Source: JACMLD01 sp039919885
Lineage (GTDB): Bacteria; Bacteroidota; Bacteroidia; Chitinophagales; Chitinophagaceae
DNA length: 64,000 nt
Assembly: GCA_039919885.1 (NCBI GenBank)
Contig: JBDSEV010000091.1
Location: 8,869-72,868, forward strand
Reading direction: 5' to 3'
Part shown: piece by piece, positions 24,571-33,452 of the stretch
How positions within the stretch are numbered: the stretch's first letter is position 1
Layout of the letters: each line of letters opens with the position of its first letter
Notes under the pieces: model-generated
The model's database searches: none
What the model saw: only the letters and a program-made list of their open reading frames with translations
What the model was told of the DNA's origin: nothing
Made by a program: the position numbers and the translations under genes

Positions 24571-26976
24571 ATGAGAGAATCAAGTTTGTTTTTTAACGCT
24601 GAAGATGAGATGGATTTCATGCCTATTATACCCCTGAATGAAAACGACAGCGAAGATGGCCAGGACATAGTGATACCAACAGAATTACCGCTTTTGCCAC
24701 TTAGGAATACCGTGTTGTTTCCGGGTGTGGTGTTGCCCATCACTGTAGGAAGGGACAAGAGCATAAAAGCAGTAAACGAGGCATACAAGGCTGACAAATT
24801 GGTAGGCGTTATAGCGCAAAAAGACAGTACCATTGAAGATCCGTCCGTTACTGATCTCGAAGACATTGGTACGGTTGCTAAAATTGTTAAACTCATCAAA
24901 ATGCCCGACGGCGGCACCACGGTTATCATCCAGGGAAAACGCCGGTTTAAAGTAGATGCGATCACGCTGGAAGATCCTTTCTTCAAAGCTAAGATCGTCC
25001 TGCTTACAGAGGAGGAGGCACCCAAAGACCAGGACTTTGAAGCCTATGTTTCCAATATAAAAGAACTGGCGGCTCAGATCATCCAACTCTCACCCAATAT
25101 ACCTTCCGAGGCTTCCATTATCTTAAAGAATATTGAGAATCCTGCATTCCTGATTCATTTTGTGAGCAGTAACCTGAATACTGGTCTTGCAGAAAAACAA
25201 CAGATTCTGGAAATTAACCATATTAAAAGCCGTGCAGATATCCTGATGCAGTTGTTGCAACGCGAACTCCAGTTTGCAGAATTAAAAAACAAGGTTACTA
25301 ATAAAACCAGGACGGAACTGGACAAACAGCAACGGGAATATTTTCTGCAACAGCAGATGAAAAGCATCAAGGATGAATTGGGGGGCGATAGCAATGACCG
25401 GGAATTAAAGGAGATGCAGAAAAAAGCCGAAAATAAAAAATGGCCAAAAGCTGCAAAAGAAATGTTCCAGAAAGGAATTGAAAAACTGGAAAGGATGCAT
25501 CCAAGCACGCCGGATTATTCAGTGGTGTACAACCACATTGATCTGCTGCTGGAATTACCCTGGGAAGATTACACACCGGATCTTTATGATCTCAAGAAAG
25601 CTAAAAAAGTACTGGATCATGATCATTATGGGATGGATAAAATAAAAGAAAGGATTTTAGAATACCTGGCTGTGCTGAAACTCAAAGGTGATATGAAAAG
25701 TCCTATCCTTTGTTTTGTTGGCCCTCCAGGAATTGGTAAAACCTCATTGGGACGAAGTATTGCCAATGCCATTGGAAGAAAATATGTGCGGCTTAGTTTG
25801 GGCGGATTGCATGATGAAAGTGAAGTACGCGGCCATCGTAAAACCTATATTGGCGCAATGCCCGGGCGCATTGTGCAGTCGATCAGAAAAATAAAATCGA
25901 GCAACCCTGTAATGATTCTCGATGAAATTGACAAGGTAGGTAATGACCACAGGGGCGACCCTTCTTCTGCGCTGCTTGAAGTGCTGGATCCAGAACAGAA
26001 TCATACCTTTTACGACAATTACCTGGAACTTGAATACGACCTGAGCAAAGTATTATTTATTGCCACTGCAAATAACGTCGCGAATATTCAGCCGGCGTTG
26101 CGCGACCGTCTTGAGATAATAGATTTAAGCGGTTATGCAGTAGAGGAAAAAGTAGAGATCGCCAAAAGGCACCTGGTACCCCGCCAGAAAGATTTGCACG
26201 GACTCGCCAAAATGAATTTTAAGATAAGCGACAAGGTGCTCGAAAAAATCATTGAAGACTACACAAGGGAGAGCGGTGTACGTGAACTGGACAGGCAACT
26301 GGCTTCCATGATGCGGAACCAGGCAAAAGAATATGCCATCAAGGGCAAACTAAAACCAACGCTTGCCAATGGTGATGTTGAACGGATATTGGGCCGGCCA
26401 CGGTACAGCAATGAATTGTATAAAACCGCTAACATGGCAGGTGTTGCTGTGGGGCTTGCCTGGACTTATGTAGGTGGCGATATTCTTTTTATAGAAACCA
26501 GTTTGAGCGAAGGGAAGGGCGATGTAAAGCTGACCGGTAATCTCGGCAACGTAATGAAAGAAAGCGCTTCCACGGCCCTCACTTATTTGCAGGCCAATGC
26601 CAAAAAACTGAACATTGACCCGCAGTTATTTATGAAGAACAATATTCATATTCACGTTCCGGAAGGCGCCGTACCAAAGGATGGCCCTAGTGCGGGCGTA
26701 ACAATGATGACCGCAGTTGCCTCAGCGCTTACGGGCAAAAAAGTAAAACCTTATCTTGCCATGACCGGTGAGATTACACTGCGCGGGCAAGTGTTGCCCG
26801 TTGGCGGTATCAAAGAAAAAGTGCTTGCGGCAAAGCGTGCGGGCCTGAAAGAAATCATCCTCTGCTGGCAAAATGAAAAAGATGTACAGGAAATAGAAGC
26901 TGCATTTATAAAAGGGGTAAAATTCCACTATGTAAAGACAATGCAGCAAGTGCTGGACATGGCACTGGTCAATTAA
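24571..26976 (+). CDS. lon: ATP-dependent protease Lon
   Basis: This 802-aa LonA protease carries, in order, an N-terminal substrate-binding domain (LPLLPLRNTVLFPGVVLPI), a coiled helical region, and an AAA+ module. Walker A is GPPGIGKTSLG and Walker B is MILDEIDKV. The C-terminal peptidase has the catalytic dyad S707 (KDGPSAGV) and K750 (GGIKEKVL), 43 residues apart as in E. coli. It degrades damaged and regulatory proteins in the cytoplasm. The ATG at 24571 is used; an in-frame TTG at 24550 is possible. It converges on bioB. Confidence 0.97.
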   Translation: MRESSLFFNAEDEMDFMPIIPLNENDSEDGQDIVIPTELPLLPLRNTVLFPGVVLPITVGRDKSIKAVNEAYKADKLVGVIAQKDSTIEDPSVTDLEDIGTVAKIVKLIKMPDGGTTVIIQGKRRFKVDAITLEDPFFKAKIVLLTEEEAPKDQDFEAYVSNIKELAAQIIQLSPNIPSEASIILKNIENPAFLIHFVSSNLNTGLAEKQQILEINHIKSRADILMQLLQRELQFAELKNKVTNKTRTELDKQQREYFLQQQMKSIKDELGGDSNDRELKEMQKKAENKKWPKAAKEMFQKGIEKLERMHPSTPDYSVVYNHIDLLLELPWEDYTPDLYDLKKAKKVLDHDHYGMDKIKERILEYLAVLKLKGDMKSPILCFVGPPGIGKTSLGRSIANAIGRKYVRLSLGGLHDESEVRGHRKTYIGAMPGRIVQSIRKIKSSNPVMILDEIDKVGNDHRGDPSSALLEVLDPEQNHTFYDNYLELEYDLSKVLFIATANNVANIQPALRDRLEIIDLSGYAVEEKVEIAKRHLVPRQKDLHGLAKMNFKISDKVLEKIIEDYTRESGVRELDRQLASMMRNQAKEYAIKGKLKPTLANGDVERILGRPRYSNELYKTANMAGVAVGLAWTYVGGDILFIETSLSEGKGDVKLTGNLGNVMKESASTALTYLQANAKKLNIDPQLFMKNNIHIHVPEGAVPKDGPSAGVTMMTAVASALTGKKVKPYLAMTGEITLRGQVLPVGGIKEKVLAAKRAGLKEIILCWQNEKDVQEIEAAFIKGVKFHYVKTMQQVLDMALVN

Positions 26977-27087
26977 TTTTAGTGCAAGGCATGACTGGTT
27001 CAATGAGCTTCGTGACCAGGTTATTGTATGATGTTGCAGAAAAAAAAAGTTGGGGTGGCGTCATACTTTTGACCTGGTAAAAGGATT

Positions 27088-28071
27088 TCATGCAGGCACA
27101 GCTTCCGGTTTATCCTGTTTAAATGCTGCCCTGGGCTGAAGACCCAACAGATCAAACATGGCCATGTCTTCATCAAAAGAAGGATTGGGGGTGGTCAGCA
27201 ATTTATCGCCGGCAAAAATAGAATTGGCTCCGGCCATGAAACACATTGCTTGTTCTGCAATACTCATTTCTGTTCTTCCGGCACTTAGGCGCACCATGGT
27301 TTGCGGCATCAGTATTCGCGCGGTTGCAATCATGCGAACCATATCCCAAATGTCAACTTTCTTGTTGTCCTGCAGCGGAGTTCCTTTCACACGCACCAGT
27401 GCGTTGATGGGAACGCTTTCGGGATGCCTGGGCAGGTTACACAGGGTAAACAACATGCCTACCCGATCTTCGTGGGTTTCGCCCAGACCAATGATACCGC
27501 CACTGCAAACGCTGATGCCGGCATTCCGGACATTGTCAAGGGTTTGGAGGCGATCAGTATACGTCCGGGTCGTAATCACATCCGAATAATGTTCTTCAGA
27601 AGTATCAATATTATGATTGTACGCATACAATCCTGCATCGTGCAATTTTTTTGCCTGTCCTTCGGTAAGCATTCCCATTGTACAACATACCTCCATTCCT
27701 AATGTATTCACGCCCTTTACCATTTCAATAACCCGGTCAAAGTCGCGGTTATCGCGCACCTCACGCCAAGCCGCACCCATACAAAACCTGGTAGAGCCGG
27801 CTGCTTTTGCTTTAGCGGCGTAGTCCATCACATCTGCAACCTGCATCAGTGCCTGCACATTTACGCCCGTATTGTACCTGGCGGCCTGTGGGCAATAAGC
27901 GCAATCCTCGCTACAGCCGCCTGTTTTAATGGACAACAGAGTACAAACTTGTACCTCGGCCGTATTGTGGTGTTTACGGTGTACAGTGGCAGCCTGGTAG
28001 ATGAGTTCCAGTAAGGGCGTGTTATAGATAATGGTTATTTGTTGTTTGGTCCAGCCGTTTTGCTTATTCAT
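27088..28071 (-). CDS. bioB: Biotin synthase
   Basis: This 327-aa radical-SAM enzyme inserts sulfur into dethiobiotin, the last step of biotin synthesis. The radical SAM cluster motif is GGCSEDCAYCPQ (CxxxCxxC). The [2Fe-2S] ligand region is recognisable in FCMGAAWREVRD, EVCCTMGML and YNHNIDTSEE, and in RLSAGRTEMS near the C-terminus. The length is normal. No other bio genes are adjacent, so the pathway is scattered. Confidence 0.96.
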   Translation of the reverse strand: MNKQNGWTKQQITIIYNTPLLELIYQAATVHRKHHNTAEVQVCTLLSIKTGGCSEDCAYCPQAARYNTGVNVQALMQVADVMDYAAKAKAAGSTRFCMGAAWREVRDNRDFDRVIEMVKGVNTLGMEVCCTMGMLTEGQAKKLHDAGLYAYNHNIDTSEEHYSDVITTRTYTDRLQTLDNVRNAGISVCSGGIIGLGETHEDRVGMLFTLCNLPRHPESVPINALVRVKGTPLQDNKKVDIWDMVRMIATARILMPQTMVRLSAGRTEMSIAEQAMCFMAGANSIFAGDKLLTTPNPSFDEDMAMFDLLGLQPRAAFKQDKPEAVPA

Positions 28072-28166
28072 TAACCGGTATTTAAAGGCGAATGTATAAA
28101 TTAATGCTTAAAAACGCTCATTTTAAGGTACTGATGCTTGACCGAAGTAAAAGATTGACAGCAAGT

Positions 28167-29651
28167 CTATTTTTTGTCCTTTAAATAAATCATGCTATCC
28201 TGCAGCAGTGGCAGGTGTTGTTTGAACAGATCATTTAAAACTATTCTAAATTGATTTACCCCGCTCACATTACTGTAGAATAAAGTGTTTTTTTTTCCGG
28301 GATAATATACCGCATTCAGGTTCTGAAAATAGAAAACAGGAAAAGCAAGATCAGTCGGCGGCCTGAATCCGTGATCGCCCATCAAAATTATCACCGCCTG
28401 ATCATTTGTGACAGTGCGGATGGTTTCAATAATATCGATTATAACCAGGTTCGTATAATAAAGGTAGTTGACATAAGCTTTGGTAGAAGATGTTTCAGCA
28501 TCACCCATCATTTTCTGGACATTGACCTGCCGCTTCTGTTTATCCATATAAAAAGGTGCATGCGGCATAAGCAGGTGTCCATATACAAATCTCGGCGTAT
28601 TCGATTTTTTATGTGCCGATTTTTTAATAAGATCTATACCCAGTTGTATATTGTCAAAACGTTCATTGTATTTGCCGGTCATAAGGCCCCAGTTTATCTT
28701 TTTCTGCAGAAATCTCCAGCCAATATCATTCAAAACTACATTTACAAATGTTCTTTGTGTAATAAGGCGGCTGCGCGGACTTGCCAAATTATCTTCCAGG
28801 ACCGCTTTGTTATCCCCCTCAAAATCAAAAATTGAAATTCCTTCCACCTGGTAGCCCTCGCTTTTAAAAAAAGCAACCACTTTGTTATTACGGATAAGTC
28901 TTTCAGCATGCAGGTAATCCTGAAAAACCAGTGCATTAGGATCCGAAATGCTGAGGTAAGACATGTTCAGAATGGACGCCATTGAAAACTGTGTCCAGTT
29001 ATAATTGGAAACACTTTGTTGCTGGATATTAAATCCTTTCCCGGTAAGAAACGTATCGAGTTGGCTGTTATCATATCCATACTCCTTCTTTAATGATGCA
29101 CTGCTGCCGTATTCATCAAAAACCAAAAAATAAACATCTGGTTTTGCACAACTATCGCAGGGTTGCACTGCTGCGCCATTAAGAAGAACCACCCTGTTTG
29201 GAGACTTTTCAAATGCCCGATAGAGCAGGACAATTATATCTGAAATTATAAAAAACACTATTATTAAATTCAGGTATGCCGTTAATTTTATAAATGGGTA
29301 TTTCTTTCTGAAGACCACTATTAAACATGCTCCTGCTGTTATCATAAGGAATGGAAGAACAAAGACATAGCGTGTGAAGAAACTTTCCGGTATAATTTTC
29401 TTCATAAGCCCATGAAGAGCTGGAAAAAAAAAGTTAATGGCCAATAGCAAAAACACTGACGCGGCTGCCCTGTTTGTATTTCTATAAATGACTACAAAAA
29501 TAAAAAACAACACAATCGCAAATGTTAAATATTTTGCTGCCTGCAGCAGTATGACATCTATACCAATGAAAGAAAAATTACCATCGCAGGCATGTATTAC
29601 AAAAAAAAGAGGCAATAAAAAAATATGATATGGATACTTTTTAAACCTCAT
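28167..29651 (-). CDS. Membrane sulfatase/alkaline-phosphatase-fold enzyme
   Basis: This 494-aa protein has about five or six transmembrane segments in the first 155 residues, then an extracytoplasmic sulfatase-like domain. Metal-site elements are KPDVYFLVFDEYGSSASL at the start of the domain, GHLLMPHAPF, and VIILMGDHGFRPP. The architecture resembles LTA-synthase/phosphoethanolamine-transferase-like enzymes that modify envelope polymers. The nucleophile, normally Thr, Ser or formylglycine-Cys, would be one of the serines in DEYGSS. It is the last gene of a minus-strand operon with a kinase-like/methyltransferase protein and a small membrane protein, which suggests glycan or lipid modification. 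Donor and acceptor are unknown. Confidence 0.8.
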   Translation of the reverse strand: MRFKKYPYHIFLLPLFFVIHACDGNFSFIGIDVILLQAAKYLTFAIVLFFIFVVIYRNTNRAAASVFLLLAINFFFPALHGLMKKIIPESFFTRYVFVLPFLMITAGACLIVVFRKKYPFIKLTAYLNLIIVFFIISDIIVLLYRAFEKSPNRVVLLNGAAVQPCDSCAKPDVYFLVFDEYGSSASLKKEYGYDNSQLDTFLTGKGFNIQQQSVSNYNWTQFSMASILNMSYLSISDPNALVFQDYLHAERLIRNNKVVAFFKSEGYQVEGISIFDFEGDNKAVLEDNLASPRSRLITQRTFVNVVLNDIGWRFLQKKINWGLMTGKYNERFDNIQLGIDLIKKSAHKKSNTPRFVYGHLLMPHAPFYMDKQKRQVNVQKMMGDAETSSTKAYVNYLYYTNLVIIDIIETIRTVTNDQAVIILMGDHGFRPPTDLAFPVFYFQNLNAVYYPGKKNTLFYSNVSGVNQFRIVLNDLFKQHLPLLQDSMIYLKDKK

Positions 29652-29652
29652 G

Positions 29653-29811
29653 CTACAGTAATAGTTTTAGAAAAAATATTATCCAGACTGCTCCCTTATC
29701 CGCCGGTCTCATTTCTCCATCAACAGGATTAATAGGCAAAACCGAAATGCAGGGAAGCTGCTCCACTTCGTTAATATAGGGAATTGAAATGGCTGGCTTT
29801 GCCGTGGGCAT
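29653..29811 (-). CDS. Possible 52-aa ORF abutting the sulfatase-like gene
   Basis: An ATG-initiated frame (MPTAKPAISIPYINEVEQLP at the start) ends in a hydrophobic WIIFFLKLLL tail. Its TAG stop lies 1 nt before the ATG of the membrane sulfatase-fold gene, as in translationally coupled genes. I do not recognise a family. It fills most of the 230-bp gap between the methyltransferase and the sulfatase. Against it: no Shine-Dalgarno is obvious, and the frame could be chance in a leader region. Confidence 0.3.
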   Translation of the reverse strand: MPTAKPAISIPYINEVEQLPCISVLPINPVDGEMRPADKGAVWIIFFLKLLL

Positions 29812-29881
29812 AATTAGTTTTAAATGTCATTTGTGCAAAATAAAACTGAAATTAACTGCAAACTAAAATTTTGTTAACTTC

Positions 29882-31264
29882 CTACAACAATGCCTCCCTG
29901 GGTTTCATTAAAAAAAGCACCCTGTTTGTTCCCGGCACCACAGTTTGTTTTTGAATTTCAAATTTATTTTTAAACGCTTTTATAAAACACTGTTCGCTGT
30001 AATTGCTGAATACATCTACCCTGTCACGCAACAATAACTGCACCCTTGGATCCTCTTTCGGAATAAATTCTACAATAAACGTATCGGCAAGCCTACTAAA
30101 CAGTGCTGCAATCTGCTGCAAAGGAATATTTTTTCCAATGGCAAGGTGATGCACAAGTGCGAGTGCCATGCCAATATGAGCATGGGCCCGCCCCATGAAA
30201 GCAGATCTTTCTCCATTATTCCATCCGATAGATGGCGAAGGATTGGTAATATCGACAACGAGTGGCAAGAGATTCCGTATATTTTTTCCTTTGCACGCTT
30301 TATATAAAGTATCAACACAAGCCTCATCCGCATCCACTGCAATGGTTGATTTACCCATAGCAGCGGCTACTATTGAAAACAAACCCGTGTTGGTGCCAAT
30401 ATCCAGCACTGTTTTTCCGGGCAAATCTTTTAACCAGCTTTCAACTATCTTCATTTTCGCCGAAGCATATTCGTTACTGAGTATCGTTTCATCATAATAA
30501 TTGTTCCATTTTGTAAGCGCTGAACGAAGCGACAAAGAACTTACAAATGCGTAAAGGTTGCTGATAATATTCAATAATTTCTGCTGCGAAAAAGGAGCGG
30601 TTTTTTTTTGCATGCCCTGTCCCGGCGCGCCCAGCAAGCCCGGGAGCATGATATGCATGAAAACATTTACATTAAATGCACTTTTAAAAGGAAGCAGTTT
30701 TGAAATTAGCTGCAGGGGAACACCATCCGGATAAACCTGGAAAGTTTTCAGCAAATCCGCCCCTTTGTACCTGGCTATCAGTAACGGCCCGAGAAAACAT
30801 TCCACAAACTGGCGATACGCTACCCAAGGTTTGGTTGCATCGTATTTTTCAAATGACAAAGTATCTATAAAAATGGGGGCGCCGTCAATAAATTGTATAT
30901 TAAAAGGAGTGGCATCCTTGAGAATCATACCATGCGCAATGGATGTTTTTACGAGTTCAAGGGTAAGCAAGGCCGCATCCTTCCATTGAGAAAAGCACCA
31001 TTCATACGGATAAGAAATAAAAGACAATTGTTGGGGAAGGAGGGTATTATACCATTGCGGCATTCCCGTAATGTTACTGCCGAATTCTGTATGGGACAGC
31101 ATTTTTTTTTCTCGTGCAAGCAACCCGTAGAGTCCGCTGCTTTTCAATAATTCATAATCAGCAGCGTAGACCTGGTTTACCTGCCGGTAGAATTTTCCTT
31201 CGTGGTCAAAAATAAACCCTGATGGATCCCGGAAAGAAGCCGGATGTTGCTGGTTACTTATCAT
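29882..31264 (-). CDS. Kinase-like plus SAM methyltransferase two-domain protein
   Basis: This 460-aa protein has an N-terminal part (about residues 1-250) with a kinase-like catalytic loop, HGMILKDATPFNIQF (H111, D117, N122) followed by PIFIDTLSF (D134). This resembles the Brenner motif and DFG-equivalent of aminoglycoside/choline kinase folds. The C-terminal part (about 270-420) is a class I methyltransferase: motif I VLDIGTNTG (286-294), acidic D311, and a HLAIGKNIPL segment common in nodulation-type methyltransferases. The start is the ATG at 31264, which overlaps the end of the 59-aa gene by 11 nt; the longer upstream frame overlaps that gene and is unlikely. It probably modifies a sugar or lipid-linked substrate in an envelope pathway. 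Confidence 0.78.
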   Translation of the reverse strand: MISNQQHPASFRDPSGFIFDHEGKFYRQVNQVYAADYELLKSSGLYGLLAREKKMLSHTEFGSNITGMPQWYNTLLPQQLSFISYPYEWCFSQWKDAALLTLELVKTSIAHGMILKDATPFNIQFIDGAPIFIDTLSFEKYDATKPWVAYRQFVECFLGPLLIARYKGADLLKTFQVYPDGVPLQLISKLLPFKSAFNVNVFMHIMLPGLLGAPGQGMQKKTAPFSQQKLLNIISNLYAFVSSLSLRSALTKWNNYYDETILSNEYASAKMKIVESWLKDLPGKTVLDIGTNTGLFSIVAAAMGKSTIAVDADEACVDTLYKACKGKNIRNLLPLVVDITNPSPSIGWNNGERSAFMGRAHAHIGMALALVHHLAIGKNIPLQQIAALFSRLADTFIVEFIPKEDPRVQLLLRDRVDVFSNYSEQCFIKAFKNKFEIQKQTVVPGTNRVLFLMKPREALL

Positions 31265-31433
31265 TCCCTTCCTGGTTACCGGGCTGCTGCTCTTTTTTCT
31301 TCCCTCCAAAAAACATTTTTATCCTCAGCCAGATGGTTTTAAAATAAAACGCAACCCCCAGTATAGCAGCAATGATAACCTGCACCAGGTAACTGCCACT
31401 GCCTGGATCAATATATAGAAGAAAGCTAGTCAT
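31254..31433 (-). CDS. Small membrane protein with YIDPGSGS motif (59 aa)
   Basis: The frame encodes MTSFLLYIDPGSGSYLVQV, a transmembrane helix (VIIAAILGVAFYF) and a basic tail with WLRIKMFFGGKKK. Both ends are overlapped: its ATG shares one base with the TGA of the M42 peptidase (TGATG at 31435-31431), and its last 11 nt overlap the methyltransferase start (ATGATAAGTAA). This double coupling is strong evidence that it is a real gene despite its size. Similar small proteins with a YIDPGTGS-type N-terminus accompany methyltransferase and sulfatase-fold genes in envelope polysaccharide clusters elsewhere, from general knowledge. Likely role: a membrane partner or scaffold for its neighbours. 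Confidence 0.8.
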   Translation of the reverse strand: MTSFLLYIDPGSGSYLVQVIIAAILGVAFYFKTIWLRIKMFFGGKKKEQQPGNQEGNDK

Positions 31434-32539
31434 CAGAAATAACTGAGGTTGGTTGATGGGGTTAAAGTTAGCAAAGTTTCGTACATCAGCTGAATGGTTG
31501 TTTCGATATCTGATTTATGCAGCATTTCTACCGTTGTATGCATATACCTGAGCGGTATGGAAATCAATACCGACGGGCAACCGTCATTTGCATAGGCAAA
31601 AGAATCAGTATCGGTTCCGGTGCTTCTGCTGAGCGCCCGGAGTTGAAAGGGAATTTTTGATTTTGCAGCTACCCCCTGTACAATGTCCAGTAACTTATTG
31701 TGTATGGCAGGCGCATAGGCCAATGAAGGGCCCTTGCCACAGGCTATATCGCCTTCAACTACTTTATTAATCATGGGCGTTGTAGTATCATGGGTTACGT
31801 CCGTAACAATAGCAATGTTCGGCTTAATGCGCCTTGCAATCATTTCCGCACCGCGCAGGCCTACTTCCTCCTGCACCGCATTTACGATATATAAGCCATA
31901 GGGCAGTTTCTTTTTATTTTCTTTCAGCAGCCTGGCCACTTCTGCAATCATAAAACCACCCACGCGGTTATCGAATGCCCTTCCTATATAGAAATCATTG
32001 GCGAGCTCAGCAAATCCATCCTGGTAGGTAACAACCGCACCGATATGAATACCCAGGTCTTCGATTTCCTTTTTATTTCTTGCGCCGGTATCTAAAAACA
32101 GGTTATCTACTTTAGGAATTTGTTCTTTCTCAGCGCCGCCCAGCCGGGTATGTATTGCGGGCCATCCAAATACAGCGGGTACGATGCCCTTTTTTCCGTG
32201 AATAAACACACGCTGTGCAGGCGCCACCTGGTGATCTACGCCCCCGTTACGCTTAAGGTAAAGCAGTCCTTCATTGTTTATATAGTTTACAAACCAGCTA
32301 ATCTCATCCGCATGGGCTTCAATAACTACTTTAAAAGGAGCTTCCGGGTTGATGATGCCCACGGCCGTTCCATAGGGGTCTGTGTATTGCGCATCAACAT
32401 ACGGCTTCAAATAGTTCAGCCACAGCTTTTGGCCACTGCTTTCAAAGCCAACCGGGGAAGCATTGTTGATGTAATTTTTTAAAAAAGCCAGCGAAGTGTC
32501 GGTGATAACAGGTTTTCCTTTTTTAATTGCCTTGGCCAT
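31433..32539 (-). CDS. M42 family metallopeptidase (glutamyl aminopeptidase-like)
   Basis: This 368-aa cytoplasmic aminopeptidase of family M42 (also described as cellulase M-like) shows its dinuclear metal ligands: IEAHADEIS (His and Asp), GRAFDNRVGG (bridging Asp), NAVQEEVGLRGA (catalytic and ligand Glu), VTDVTHD (Asp), and a C-terminal MHTTVEML (His). The length is normal. It is likely involved in peptide turnover. Its stop overlaps the next gene's ATG by one base, so it heads the translationally coupled group with the 59-aa protein and the methyltransferase. Whether that has functional meaning is uncertain. Confidence 0.93.
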   Translation of the reverse strand: MAKAIKKGKPVITDTSLAFLKNYINNASPVGFESSGQKLWLNYLKPYVDAQYTDPYGTAVGIINPEAPFKVVIEAHADEISWFVNYINNEGLLYLKRNGGVDHQVAPAQRVFIHGKKGIVPAVFGWPAIHTRLGGAEKEQIPKVDNLFLDTGARNKKEIEDLGIHIGAVVTYQDGFAELANDFYIGRAFDNRVGGFMIAEVARLLKENKKKLPYGLYIVNAVQEEVGLRGAEMIARRIKPNIAIVTDVTHDTTTPMINKVVEGDIACGKGPSLAYAPAIHNKLLDIVQGVAAKSKIPFQLRALSRSTGTDTDSFAYANDGCPSVLISIPLRYMHTTVEMLHKSDIETTIQLMYETLLTLTPSTNLSYF

Positions 32540-32577
32540 AATGTAATTACGTTAATGAATGTGTAGTCTCAAAAATA

Positions 32578-33423
32578 CTAAATATATACTATGATCATAA
32601 TAAGCGCGGATAGCATCATCAGTCCGTCAAGGACAAAATAATACAGGTAATCTGAAAAATTGCGCTTCGCATACGGGTACAAGCCGGCCACCGCAAACCC
32701 CGGCAACAACAATATAAAAACCCGCAATGCCGAAATGCCCGCGGTATAGGATAACAGGGTAGCGACTACAAACAAAAGCAGCGACCCCGCAAAAAGATTA
32801 TTGATGCCCCGGGTATTGAAGCTGGTTATCATACTCCTGATACCATCTGCTTTATCGTCTTCCCGGTCGCGATAGTCAAATAAAATACAAATTGCATAAA
32901 TGAGAAAAAAGCGGCTGCAGGCCAGCCAGGTAAATCCTGCATTCCACTCAGTGCCGGCAACCAGCAATGGCAATACCGTGGTTACATACATCCATACAAA
33001 AGATAGAAAGATTGTTTTGCCGACCGCAATCTTTCGAAGTGCAATAAAGATACGCTGCGGAATTTTTGGAGCAGAATAAAGAAACGTAACAAATGCGCCA
33101 AAGGCTATCGGCAACCAGTGCCTCCGAATCAGGAAAAAAGCAATACCCGCACCAATTAGTCCGCCAAGGTACAAGGCAAAATGCAGCCATTTATACCTCC
33201 GTGCCCATTTCAATCTTTCAGAGTGAGTTGCAGAATGCACCGTCAGCCACCAGTGGAAATTATAACTGCATACCGTAGAAAAGAAAACAAAATAATAAAA
33301 GGCTTTTGTAATGACCACCTGCGGGAACAGCAGCTGCACCTGGTACACCATGATAACCGCACAGCACGCGATGTAACAACTGCTGAATAGAAAAAAATTG
33401 AAAACACTTTTCAGTAGGTTCAC
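32578..33423 (-). CDS. UbiA-like integral membrane protein
   Basis: This 281-aa protein has about eight transmembrane helices. The segment ICILFDYRDREDDKADGIRS matches the second aspartate-rich motif of UbiA-type prenyltransferases. YSAPKIPQRI fits the short motif common in the superfamily. The first Asp-rich motif (NDxxDxxxD) is not apparent; its place holds CSYNFHWWLTVHSA. So catalytic prenyl transfer is doubtful, or the family uses a variant site. It lies between the M42 peptidase operon and a small lipoprotein, all on the minus strand. Confidence 0.65.
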   Translation of the reverse strand: MNLLKSVFNFFLFSSCYIACCAVIMVYQVQLLFPQVVITKAFYYFVFFSTVCSYNFHWWLTVHSATHSERLKWARRYKWLHFALYLGGLIGAGIAFFLIRRHWLPIAFGAFVTFLYSAPKIPQRIFIALRKIAVGKTIFLSFVWMYVTTVLPLLVAGTEWNAGFTWLACSRFFLIYAICILFDYRDREDDKADGIRSMITSFNTRGINNLFAGSLLLFVVATLLSYTAGISALRVFILLLPGFAVAGLYPYAKRNFSDYLYYFVLDGLMMLSALIMIIVYI

Positions 33424-33452
33424 ACACAGGATTACTACAAGTGAAAGAATAT

